A stretch of 18,221 nt of DNA from Gemmatimonadota bacterium (lineage in GTDB: Bacteria > Latescibacterota > UBA2968 > UBA8231): NCBI GenBank assembly GCA_026706165.1, contig JAPOZF010000262.1, positions 1 to 18,221 on the forward strand, in the 5' to 3' direction. The first letter of the stretch is position 1. Each line of letters starts with the position of its first letter. Shown here in pieces: positions 9,205 to 16,905 of the stretch. Below the pieces are notes generated by a model. That model saw nothing but the letters and a program-made list of their open reading frames with translations, was not told the DNA's origin and ran no database searches. The position numbers and the translations under genes were made by a program.

Positions 9205-10728
9205 ATGGCGGGCAAGAGCGAACGCATACTCCTGTTCACACAGGACCCGCGGATGCGCGAAGAAACCACCTCGGCCCTCGAGGCGCTGCAGACAGTAGAG
9301 GTGCGCGAGGCTCCGGCGCTGAGAAGGCTTCTCGACCGCGGAGCCGACCTGGTGATCGTCGACCTCAACCTTCCCAGTCGGGCGCTCGCCGCCGCCGCGG
9401 CGTTACTGAGCGACCGTCGCGAACTGCCCGCGCTGATTCTGGCAACCGGATCGGCGGCCCAATGGCACCGGATATCCCGGGGTAACCCGCTCGAAGAGGT
9501 CGTTCAGGCTCCAGTCTCACCCGAAGACCTGCGCGGCCGCGTCCAGGGACTGCTGGAAAAAAGCCGCTTCCTGCACGATCGCCTCGTCGGCCGTTCCGAG
9601 GCGATCCGCGAGTTGCGCGACCGCATCCTGTTGATTGCCCCGACCCAGGTAACCGTTCTGATCAGCGGCGAAAGCGGGGTCGGCAAGGATGTCGTCGCCC
9701 AGGCCCTGCACCACTACAGCCCCCGCTGCAATCGCCCGTTCAAGGTGCTGAACTGCGGCGCCATTCCGGAAAACCTGCTCGAAAACGAGCTCTTCGGTCA
9801 CGAAAGGGGTGCCTTTACCGATGCGCGCGCCCGGTATCGGGGGGTTTTCGAGCAGGCCGACGGAGGCACTGTTTTCCTCGACGAAATCGGCGAAATGGCG
9901 TTGTCCGCACAGGTGCGGCTGCTGCGCGTCCTCGAGGAACGGGAAATCACCCGCATCGGCGGCGACTCCGCCATTCCTGTCGACGTCCGCGTAATAGCGG
10001 CGAGCAACAAGGACCTGTCCCAGGCGGTAACCGTCGGCGAGTTCCGGCGCGACCTGTACCACCGGCTCAAGGTTGTCGAGCTGAACATCCCGCCGCTGCG
10101 ACAGCGCCGCGAAGACATCGAACCCCTGGTCGACCACTTCGTCCGCGTTCACGGACGGGATGCTCCCACCCGGTTCGCCGGCTTTTCCGACGCTGCCATC
10201 GAGCTGCTGACGGAATACGACTGGCCTGGGAACATCCGGGAGGTGCGCAACCTCGTCGAGCGGCTGCTGTTTCTCGGTCCTTCGGGCAAGGTGGAACCCG
10301 AAGACCTGCTTCCCCACCTGGAAACCCCTCCCTCCGGGTTGCGGCAGTTGCCGGTGGCGACCAACAAAACCCCGGATCAGTCCGAGCGGGAGTTGATCTA
10401 CTTCGCCCTTCTCGACCTCAAACGCGAAGTCTCCGAGTTGCGGCAGCTGGTCGACGAGCGCCTGGGAAACCGGGCGCCGCTTCCGCCGCGACCGATCTAC
10501 CAGGTCGATGACGAGATCGAGGAGGTTCCCCGGATGGACGGACCCGAATTCGATCCGGCAGCGATCGGGTCTTCCCGAACCGGCGTGCGCCCCCTCAAGG
10601 AGCTGGAGCGGGAGGCGATCGAGCAGGCCCTCAAAAGGGTCAACGGCAACCGCCGAAAAGCGGCGGAAATGCTTGGAATCGGGTTGCGCACCCTCTACCG
10701 AAAGCTCGTCGACTACCGGCTGAAATGA
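9205..10728 (+). CDS. Sigma-54-dependent activator with degenerate receiver domain
   Basis: An NtrC-family transcription activator of 507 residues. Residues 1-115 have a response-regulator fold: Asp53 in VIVDLNLP matches the phosphoacceptor, but the N-terminal acidic pair is reduced to TQDP and the conserved Lys is Ala102 in QAPVSPEDL. The AAA+ domain (about 126-370) has Walker A GESGVGKD (155-162), the sigma-54 contact loop as GAFTDA (202-207, usually GAFTGA), Walker B GGTVFLDEIGEM (220-231), the Arg-rich RLKVVELNIPPLRQR segment and GNIREVRNL. A charged helix (about 392-420) and an acidic linker lead to a Fis-type HTH (463-507, NGNRRKAAEMLGIGLRTLYRK). It lies 172 bases after the TPR gene, and its stop overlaps the protease start as ATGA. 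No histidine kinase is adjacent. Target promoters are unknown. Confidence 0.93.
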   Translation: MAGKSERILLFTQDPRMREETTSALEALQTVEVREAPALRRLLDRGADLVIVDLNLPSRALAAAAALLSDRRELPALILATGSAAQWHRISRGNPLEEVVQAPVSPEDLRGRVQGLLEKSRFLHDRLVGRSEAIRELRDRILLIAPTQVTVLISGESGVGKDVVAQALHHYSPRCNRPFKVLNCGAIPENLLENELFGHERGAFTDARARYRGVFEQADGGTVFLDEIGEMALSAQVRLLRVLEEREITRIGGDSAIPVDVRVIAASNKDLSQAVTVGEFRRDLYHRLKVVELNIPPLRQRREDIEPLVDHFVRVHGRDAPTRFAGFSDAAIELLTEYDWPGNIREVRNLVERLLFLGPSGKVEPEDLLPHLETPPSGLRQLPVATNKTPDQSERELIYFALLDLKREVSELRQLVDERLGNRAPLPPRPIYQVDDEIEEVPRMDGPEFDPAAIGSSRTGVRPLKELEREAIEQALKRVNGNRRKAAEMLGIGLRTLYRKLVDYRLK

Positions 10729-12155
10729 CCGCCCGCGCACGAGCTTGCGCCGCGACCCTGGTGACGGCGCTCGCCATTGCCCCGGCCTCGGGACAAGACC
10801 CGGGAATGGCTGCCAGGGCTCAGCTGGAGAACCTCGGGGAGGCGTTTCGCATGGTCTACGACCGCGCTTCCCCCGCCGTCGTGCTGATCCGGACGACTCC
10901 CAGCACGGTTGCGATTCGCCGCTTTCTGCCCCCGTACCACCCCAAGATCGAAAAAGAGCACTTCAACTATCTGGGATCCGGTACTCTGGTCAGCGCCGAC
11001 GGGTACGTTCTCAGCAATCACCACGTAATCAACGCCGCCGACTCGATCAGCGTCGTCCTTTCAGACCGGCGCGCCTTCCCCGCTACCGTGGTCGGATCCG
11101 ATTCCCTGATCGACATCGCCGTCCTGAAGATCGATGCCGACGGGCTGCCTGTGGTCCCTTTCGGGCGGTCGGACGAGCTCCGCATCGGTGACTGGGTACT
11201 GGCCATCGGCCACCCTCTGGGGCTCGGCTTGACGCTCACACACGGAATCGTATCCGCCCTGGGACGCCAGGCCGAGGTCATTCGGGGCAACTACGCGATC
11301 GAGAGCTTCATCCAGACCAACGCCGTCATAAACCGCGGCAACTCGGGCGGACCGCTGCTCAACCTGGACGGAGAAGTCGTCGGCATCAACACCGCGATCT
11401 CGACCCGCACCGGCTATTTCATAGGATACGGGCTTGCGGTACCCATCGACCTGGTACAGGAAGCGATGCGGGATATCCTCGAACACGGCCGCACGGTGCA
11501 CGGCTATATCGGCATCTCGATGCTCGATGTCGACCAGGCACTGGTCGAACGCGCCGGTCTGGGGGGGACAGTGCCTCGGGGCGTCTTCATCAACCACGTC
11601 GACGAGGACTCCCCCGCCTCAGGGGCCGGGTTGCTGCACGGCGACGTGGTGCTCGCTCTCGACGAACGCGAGGTAAACCTCAGCAACGAAGTCCAGACTC
11701 TTATCTACGCCCGCGACCCTGGCGACCGCGTTTCCCTGACCATCGTCCGGAACGGGGATACCATGTTCGTTCCAGTGACACTGGGGGAGCCTGAACGGGA
11801 CCGGTTGCTCGCCGAAGGGAGGCGGCGGCTTTCGCAACTCGGCCTTGTGGTCGGCCCGCTGTCACCCGAGCGTGCCGAGCAACTCGGGTTCACGCGCGAA
11901 ATTGCCGGCGAGCTCGGGTTCCTCAACGGCGAAGAGGCGGTCGCCGTACTCGAGATCGACGCCGACGGCCCAGCGGCCTCAAAGGGGATTCGACAATTCG
12001 ACATCATTACTGAAATCGACAGGGAACGGGTCGTCTCCGCCGAAAACCTGCTCGAGGTGGTCTCGGTGCTGGAAGCGGAGAAATCCGCCCTTTTCTGGAT
12101 CTGGCGAGCCGGTCGGGGCATCGATGTCCGCGCCTTGAAAATCCGGGGCAACTGA
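10725..12155 (+). CDS. HtrA/DegP-family periplasmic serine protease with PDZ domains
   Basis: A 476-residue trypsin-like protease, probably acting on misfolded envelope proteins. An N-terminal signal (Arg residues at 4 and 6, then hydrophobic to ASGQ near 24) predicts export. The catalytic triad is visible: His100 in VLSNHHVI, Asp130 in LIDIAVLKI, Ser207 in NRGNSGGPLL. A first PDZ domain (about 260-355) begins with YIGISML and contains SPASGAGLLHGDVVLALDER. A second, more divergent PDZ-like region (about 370-470) contains LGLVVGPL and GPAASKGIRQFDIITEID. The ATG overlaps the end of the sigma-54 activator (ATGA), and its stop overlaps the next start (TGATG), so translation of the three genes is likely coupled. 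DegP, DegQ and DegS cannot be separated from sequence alone, so no symbol is given. Confidence 0.92.
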   Translation: MTARARACAATLVTALAIAPASGQDPGMAARAQLENLGEAFRMVYDRASPAVVLIRTTPSTVAIRRFLPPYHPKIEKEHFNYLGSGTLVSADGYVLSNHHVINAADSISVVLSDRRAFPATVVGSDSLIDIAVLKIDADGLPVVPFGRSDELRIGDWVLAIGHPLGLGLTLTHGIVSALGRQAEVIRGNYAIESFIQTNAVINRGNSGGPLLNLDGEVVGINTAISTRTGYFIGYGLAVPIDLVQEAMRDILEHGRTVHGYIGISMLDVDQALVERAGLGGTVPRGVFINHVDEDSPASGAGLLHGDVVLALDEREVNLSNEVQTLIYARDPGDRVSLTIVRNGDTMFVPVTLGEPERDRLLAEGRRRLSQLGLVVGPLSPERAEQLGFTREIAGELGFLNGEEAVAVLEIDADGPAASKGIRQFDIITEIDRERVVSAENLLEVVSVLEAEKSALFWIWRAGRGIDVRALKIRGN

Positions 12156-13303
12156 TGGAGGACTTCAGAGGCGCTGACGGAATGCTGCTGATCGGGGCGT
12201 CGGAAAACAACGCCGATCTGCATTACGCCAGCGGCTTTCTGGCCCCTGATCCCTACACCTTCGTTCAGTCCGCGGAGGCCAGCACGATACTCGTCAGCGA
12301 ACTGGAGATCGACCGCGCCAAGGCCCAGGCCGGCGTCGACCGGGTGCTTTCCATTGCTCCTTTCCAGCACCAGGCCGCACAGCAATCCCCACCGCTCCCT
12401 GCGGCCTGCCTGTACTTCGGAGCTGTGGCGCTGGCGCTGTCAGAGATCGGGTTGAAACGGCTGCTGGTGCCGGCCGAGTTTCCCCTCGCGGCCGCTGATT
12501 TCCTCCGCGCGGCCGGGTATGAGCTCCAGGTTGCCGAACCCCCGCTTTTTCCGCAGCGAGCCATCAAGAGCCCGGCGGAGCTGGATGCGATTCAATCCGC
12601 TTTGAAGGCTGCCGAGGCCGGAATGGAAGCCGCCATCGCGGCCCTCCGAGCCTCTTCAGTGGAGGACGACGGTCTTCTGCGGCTGGAGGGAGAAACCCTT
12701 ACTTCGGAGAAGATCCGCTATCTGATTCACCACCGCCTGCTCGAGTTGAACTGCGTCGCCGAGCACACCATTGTCGCCTGCGGGCGGGACAGCTGCGACC
12801 CCCATGAGGAGGGAAGCGGCCCGTTGCGGGCTCATCAACCCATTGTGATCGACATTTTCCCGCGGTCGGCCGCGACCCGCTATTTCGGCGATATCACCCG
12901 CACCGTCGTCAAGGGACGTGCCGGGGATTCTCTGAAGCGGATGTACGAAACGGTCCTGAGCGCCCAGGAGCGGGGGTTGAGCCTTGTGTGCAACCAGGCG
13001 GACGGCCGTGAAATCCATCGCGAAATCCTCGCGCTGTTCGAGGAGGCAGGTTTCGAAACAGGAGAGCGGGATGGCCGCATCCAGGGCTTCTTTCACGGGA
13101 CCGGGCATGGCCTCGGACTCGAGATTCACGAGAGCCCGAGTATTTCTTCACGCGGCGGAAGACTCGAAACCGGCCACGTCGTCACAGTGGAACCGGGGCT
13201 GTACTACGCCGGGGTCGGCGGAGTGAGGATCGAAGATGTCGTGGCGGTCGAGGATGGCGGCTGCAGGGTTCTCACCAGCTTTCCCAGGTTCCTCGAATTG
13301 TAG
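12155..13303 (+). CDS. M24-family metallopeptidase (Xaa-Pro aminopeptidase/dipeptidase-like)
   Basis: A 382-residue pita-bread-fold protein with an N-terminal creatinase-like domain (1-135) and a C-terminal catalytic domain. All five metal ligands are present: Asp233 (VIDIFPRS), Asp246 (GDITRT), His318 (GTGHGLGLEIHE), Glu346 (TVEPGLYY) and Glu360 (RIEDVVAV). The two Asp ligands are 13 residues apart, against 11 in E. coli PepP, because of an insertion with the IFPRSAATRYF motif. No signal peptide is visible, so it is probably cytoplasmic and cleaves N-terminal residues before proline or Xaa-Pro dipeptides; exact substrate is not predictable. The ATG overlaps the protease stop by one base. It closes the unit; a 98-base gap precedes ccmE. 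Confidence 0.88.
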   Translation: MEDFRGADGMLLIGASENNADLHYASGFLAPDPYTFVQSAEASTILVSELEIDRAKAQAGVDRVLSIAPFQHQAAQQSPPLPAACLYFGAVALALSEIGLKRLLVPAEFPLAAADFLRAAGYELQVAEPPLFPQRAIKSPAELDAIQSALKAAEAGMEAAIAALRASSVEDDGLLRLEGETLTSEKIRYLIHHRLLELNCVAEHTIVACGRDSCDPHEEGSGPLRAHQPIVIDIFPRSAATRYFGDITRTVVKGRAGDSLKRMYETVLSAQERGLSLVCNQADGREIHREILALFEEAGFETGERDGRIQGFFHGTGHGLGLEIHESPSISSRGGRLETGHVVTVEPGLYYAGVGGVRIEDVVAVEDGGCRVLTSFPRFLEL

Positions 13304-13401
13304 TTCCTGCGCGCCCGGGTAATGGCGCCCCCGGGACACCAGCGGGCAGGGTGTTCATTTGCGAATCCATACTCGATTGAGGAAGTTCTGGAGTCGGCTT
13401 G

Positions 13402-13887
13402 ATGAGCCGCAATCAGGCAGGCCTTCGCTTTCCTCCCATGCTGATAAATCGCTACAGGTTTGTAATCGGTTCCCTGGTCATCGCCGCGGGCATGATCTAC
13501 CTGTTCTCGGCCGGAGTACGCGAGTCGGCTGCCCATCACATGACCCTGTCGATGCTGGAGCGCGCCGACGATGCGCAACTCACCGGCCGCCGCATCCAAC
13601 TTGGAGGCTGTACGGTAGTCAAGGGATCGATTCGATGGGACGAGTACCGCCACCGGCCGGAATTCGCCGTCGGCGACGGCGAGCGCACCCTGCAGGTCAG
13701 GTATTCCGGAAACACCGTCCTGCCCGACACCTTTCAGGATGAGGCGCTGGTGGTGATGGAAGGGCGGTATCTGCCGCGGCAGCGCCTCTTCGAGGCCGAC
13801 ATCATCTTCGCCAAATGCCCTTCGAAATACGAAGGCCAGAGTTACGAGGGGCATGTAGAGGCAATGGCCCAACCGGTCAGGCCTTAG
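13402..13887 (+). CDS. ccmE: Cytochrome c maturation heme chaperone CcmE, CXXXY type
   Basis: CcmE receives heme from CcmABCD in the periplasm, holds it covalently and passes it to CcmF. The protein has 161 residues: an N-terminal transmembrane anchor (about 20-38, FVIGSLVIAAGMIYLFSAG) followed by an OB-fold domain with the characteristic VRYSGNTVLPDTFQDEALVVMEG and FEADIIFAKCPSKYE. The heme-attaching residue, His in E. coli (HXXXY), is Cys139 here, giving C-P-S-K-Y (139-143). This is the System I* signature known from Desulfovibrio and some archaea. The ATG at 13402 is chosen over the adjacent in-frame TTG at 13399 because GGAG lies eight bases upstream. ccmF follows after 35 bases. Confidence 0.92.
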   Translation: MSRNQAGLRFPPMLINRYRFVIGSLVIAAGMIYLFSAGVRESAAHHMTLSMLERADDAQLTGRRIQLGGCTVVKGSIRWDEYRHRPEFAVGDGERTLQVRYSGNTVLPDTFQDEALVVMEGRYLPRQRLFEADIIFAKCPSKYEGQSYEGHVEAMAQPVRP

Positions 13888-13922
13888 CTCCAACCCACTT
13901 TCGCAACATCTGAACCCCTGAT

Positions 13923-15941
13923 ATGGTCGACGTCGGCTACTTTGCCCTGTGCCTGGCGTTGGTAGCGGCCGGGTACGCCGTGTTCGCCTCGATCATCGGC
14001 GCCCGCAGAGACCAGGAACGTCTCGTTCGCAGCGGGGAAAACGCCGCTTTGGCGGTTTTCATCCTGCTCGGGGTCGCCGTAATGGGTTTGTGGTACGCCA
14101 TCCTCACCGGCGACTTCTCCGTCCAGTACGTCGCCGAGAACTCGAACCGGGCGATGCCGACCCCCTACGTGATCGCTTCTTTGTGGGGCGGGCAGAACGG
14201 CTCGGTGATGTTCTGGGGGTGGATGGTCTCCATCTACATGGCGGCCGTGCTGCTCGTCAATCGCTACCGCTATCGCGACCTGATGCCCTACGTAACCGCA
14301 GTCCTGGCCGGGTATTGTTTTTTCTTCATCCTGCTGAATCTGTACGCGGCCGATCCCTTCAGGCGATTGCCCTTTGCGCCCGCTGACGGCAACGGCCTCA
14401 ACCCGATTCTTCAACATCCCTACATGGCGATCCACCCGCCCATGCTGTACGCCGGAATGGTCGGTATGGCGGTTCCCTTCGCCTTTGCGCTCGCCGCCTT
14501 GATGTCCGGCAACCTCGACAGCAACTGGCTGCGTGCCATGCGCAGGTGGCTGCTCATTCCCTGGGCGCTGTTGGGCGCCGGCCTCCTTCTGGGAGGAAAA
14601 TGGGCCTACGTCGAGCTCGGTTGGGGTGGCTACTGGGCCTGGGACCCGGTAGAGAACGCGTCTCTGATGCCGTGGCTGGCAGCGACCGCGCTGCTGCACT
14701 CGATCATGATCCAGGAACGCAAGGGGATGCTCAAAGTCTGGAACATCATCCTCGTCTTCCTTACCTACGGCATGACGGTGTTCGGAACGTTCATCACCCG
14801 CAGCGGCCTGATCGAGTCGGTTCACTCGTTTGCCCAGTCGAGCATCGGAAGCTACTTCGTCGTCTACCTCGTTCTGCTGGCCGTCGGATCGACGGCGCTG
14901 CTTCTCTACCGGTTGCCGGCCCTGCGCAGCAGCAGCCGGCTCGAATCTTTCGCTTCGCGGGAAACGGCTTTTCTCCTCAACAACTGGATCCTCCTCGGGA
15001 TGCTGTTCGCCGTCCTGTGGGGAACGCTGTTTCCCGTTCTGTCCGAAGCCGTGACCGGGGACAAGATCACCGTGGGCCCCCCCTTCTTCAACCGCATCAA
15101 CGTGCCGTTGGGATTGGTCCTGTTGCTTCTCACGGGCGCCGGCCCCCTGTTTGCCTGGCGGCGAACGTCCCCGGAAAGCCTGAAGCGCAATTTTGCCGCG
15201 CCCCTTGCCGGCGCCGCTGCCACTGCTGTATGTGCGATATTTATGGGATTGGGCGACCTGTACGCGGTTATCTCGCTGGCTTTGTGCGGCTTCGTATTCT
15301 GTTCCGTCGCTCTCGAGTTCTACCGCGGCGCGGTGTCGCGGCGCCGCAGCACCGGCGACACGGTTGTTGCAGCTCTGCTGCGGCTGTTGAGCAAGAGCAG
15401 GCGCCGCTACGGGGGATACCTCGTGCACATCGCCATGGTTTTGCTGTTCGTAGGTTTCACGGGAAAAGCCTTTACAACGGAGAAGGAGTTCGTTCTCGAT
15501 TATGGAGAGGAACAGCAGATCGGCCGCTACTCGGTAACTTTCGAGTCCCTTGCCCACCACGAAGACCCTCACAAGTCGACCAGGGCCGCGGCGCTGTCCC
15601 TTCGCCGCGACGGTGAGTTTCTTGCAACCCTGTTGCCCGAACGGCGTTTCTACCACCGCTCCGAGCAGAACACCACGGAAGTCGCGATCTGGTCTTCGCG
15701 GCTGGAGGACTTCTACCTGATCCTGGTGGGAACTGCCGGCGACGACAGCACCAAGTTCCAGGTGTACATTAACCCGCTCGTCAACTGCGTATGGGCCGGT
15801 GGAATCCTTTTCCTGCTCAGCTCTCTGTGGGCCATGTGGCCATCGGCCCGGGAGCGCCGCCTGGCTGAGCTCGATCGCGAATCGGTCCGCGGCGGGACAG
15901 CTGCCACGGGGTTACCGGAACCTGCCGGGGCCCGCGTCTGA
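13923..15941 (+). CDS. ccmF: Cytochrome c heme lyase CcmF
   Basis: CcmF is a polytopic inner-membrane protein that accepts heme from CcmE and, with CcmH, ligates it to apocytochrome c thiols. The protein has 672 residues with many hydrophobic segments and the family tryptophan-rich motif WGGYWAWDPVEN (234-245). Four histidines match the heme-ligand positions of E. coli CcmF: His161 (AIHPPML), His259 (ALLHS), His301 (IESVHSFAQSS) and His502 (GGYLVHIAMVLLFVGFTG). A periplasmic domain (about 515-615) precedes a last membrane segment (about 618-638). The ATG has only a poor ribosome binding site, so translation may depend on ccmE. The six-base gap to the next gene supports an operon. Confidence 0.95.
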   Translation: MVDVGYFALCLALVAAGYAVFASIIGARRDQERLVRSGENAALAVFILLGVAVMGLWYAILTGDFSVQYVAENSNRAMPTPYVIASLWGGQNGSVMFWGWMVSIYMAAVLLVNRYRYRDLMPYVTAVLAGYCFFFILLNLYAADPFRRLPFAPADGNGLNPILQHPYMAIHPPMLYAGMVGMAVPFAFALAALMSGNLDSNWLRAMRRWLLIPWALLGAGLLLGGKWAYVELGWGGYWAWDPVENASLMPWLAATALLHSIMIQERKGMLKVWNIILVFLTYGMTVFGTFITRSGLIESVHSFAQSSIGSYFVVYLVLLAVGSTALLLYRLPALRSSSRLESFASRETAFLLNNWILLGMLFAVLWGTLFPVLSEAVTGDKITVGPPFFNRINVPLGLVLLLLTGAGPLFAWRRTSPESLKRNFAAPLAGAAATAVCAIFMGLGDLYAVISLALCGFVFCSVALEFYRGAVSRRRSTGDTVVAALLRLLSKSRRRYGGYLVHIAMVLLFVGFTGKAFTTEKEFVLDYGEEQQIGRYSVTFESLAHHEDPHKSTRAAALSLRRDGEFLATLLPERRFYHRSEQNTTEVAIWSSRLEDFYLILVGTAGDDSTKFQVYINPLVNCVWAGGILFLLSSLWAMWPSARERRLAELDRESVRGGTAATGLPEPAGARV

Positions 15942-15947
15942 ATTCCC

Positions 15948-16454
15948 GTGATTCGCGCAGCCGCGATTTTCGCCGGCCTGGGCCTGGCCACCTGGTTCCC
16001 CGCAGCCAGCCACGCCGAAACAACGGGCCCGAACGGACGGTTTCCCACTCCGGAACAGATCAAGGAGGTAGCCTCAGACTTGGTCTGTCTTTGCGGGAGC
16101 TGCCCCCGCGAATCCCTGGCGACCTGCGTCTGCACCGCTTTCGCTATTCCAGAACGGGAGGCAATCGGCCGCCAGATGGCCTCGGGAATGAGCGCCGAAG
16201 AGATCGTCGCCAGTTACGTCGAGCGCTTTGGCAATACGGTTCTTTCCGAGCCTCCTCCCGGAAGTTCACGATGGATCAGCCGCCTGACGCCGGTCGCCGT
16301 TCTTTTTGCCGGCGTCCTCGCCGTTCTCGCGGTGCTGCACCGTTGGCTTCGGAGAAAGGGGGATCCCGTCGCGGAAACCCTCCCGCGGGACGACGATAAC
16401 GCGGATTACGAATCCCGACTGCGGGAAGACCTCGCGCGAATGGACAGGGAGTAA
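15948..16454 (+). CDS. ccmH: CcmH-like thiol protein of cytochrome c maturation, five-cysteine variant
   Basis: CcmH-type proteins reduce or hold the CXXCH thiols of apocytochrome c in the periplasm for heme attachment. From a GTG start, the 168-residue protein has a signal peptide (possible cleavage after SHA, residue 23), a three-helix domain and a C-terminal anchor (about 105-122). The usual LRCPxCQ active site is replaced by LVCLCGSCPRESLATCVC, with cysteines at 47, 49, 52, 60 and 62. The rest fits the family: AIGRQMASGMSAEEIVASYVERFGNTVL. The extra cysteines could allow metal binding or a second disulfide; this is not shown. It lies six bases after ccmF. E. coli-type CcmG is not seen in the window. 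Confidence 0.85.
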   Translation: MIRAAAIFAGLGLATWFPAASHAETTGPNGRFPTPEQIKEVASDLVCLCGSCPRESLATCVCTAFAIPEREAIGRQMASGMSAEEIVASYVERFGNTVLSEPPPGSSRWISRLTPVAVLFAGVLAVLAVLHRWLRRKGDPVAETLPRDDDNADYESRLREDLARMDRE

Positions 16455-16461
16455 GCCGCGC

Positions 16462-16905
16462 GTGGAGATCGCAATTACCGCCACCTGCGCGGCACTGGCG
16501 CTGACAATCCTGGCATTCGTTGTCGTTCCCTTTTTCGACGCCACCTCCGGTTCGGCGGCTCGGCGAGCGGGCGGGCGGCGGCGACTGGCTTTGCACGAAC
16601 GCAAGGAACAACTGTACTCATCGATTAAAGAGCTCGAATTCGACCACTCCGTCGGCAAGTTGTCCGACGACGAATACCGGCGACAAAGGGGGGCGCTGGA
16701 AGATCAGGCGGTCGCCATCCTGCGCGAACTCGATCAGCCGAACGGATATCCCGCATCGGAGCAACCAGCCGCCCGCATCGAGCGTGACATCGCCGAAATG
16801 CGCTCCCGGCGGGATCCTCCCGGGGCTGCTTTCTTCTGCACTGCCTGCGGTGCCCCTGGTGCGGCGAGCCATCGCTTCTGCTCCCAGTGCGGCGCCCGCC
16901 TGTGA
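16462..16905 (+). CDS. CcmI-like membrane protein with C-terminal zinc ribbon
   Basis: From a GTG at 16462 (AGGGAG ten bases upstream) the product has 147 residues. An N-terminal transmembrane helix (about 4-23) is followed by a helical segment, LYSSIKELEFDHSVGKLSDDEYRRQR (51-76), like the region that follows the anchor in CcmI/CycH. A double-CXXC zinc ribbon sits at the C-terminus (Cys126, 129, 140, 143). It lacks the large TPR domain by which CcmI binds apocytochrome c. The position directly after ccmH fits a role in the maturation complex, but the ribbon would lie on whichever side the tail faces, which I cannot decide. Its stop overlaps the next start. Confidence 0.75.
   Translation: MEIAITATCAALALTILAFVVVPFFDATSGSAARRAGGRRRLALHERKEQLYSSIKELEFDHSVGKLSDDEYRRQRGALEDQAVAILRELDQPNGYPASEQPAARIERDIAEMRSRRDPPGAAFFCTACGAPGAASHRFCSQCGARL

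Noticed and set aside
13349..13362. GG-N10-GC upstream of ccmE as a sigma-54 promoter
   Set aside because: Only the -12 TTTGC half resembles the consensus; the -24 half reads AGGGTG. A chance match is likely.
13304..13401. Terminator or promoter in the gap between the M24 peptidase and ccmE
   Set aside because: A CCCGGG-10-CCCGGG stem near the peptidase stop lacks a T-run, and no -35/-10 pair with good spacing was found, so nothing can be called.
13884..15656. A 590-codon open frame on the minus strand opposite ccmF
   Set aside because: It is antisense to a clear ccmF, its product is Gln/Arg/Gly-rich low complexity without membrane or domain features, and long antisense frames are expected in GC-rich DNA.
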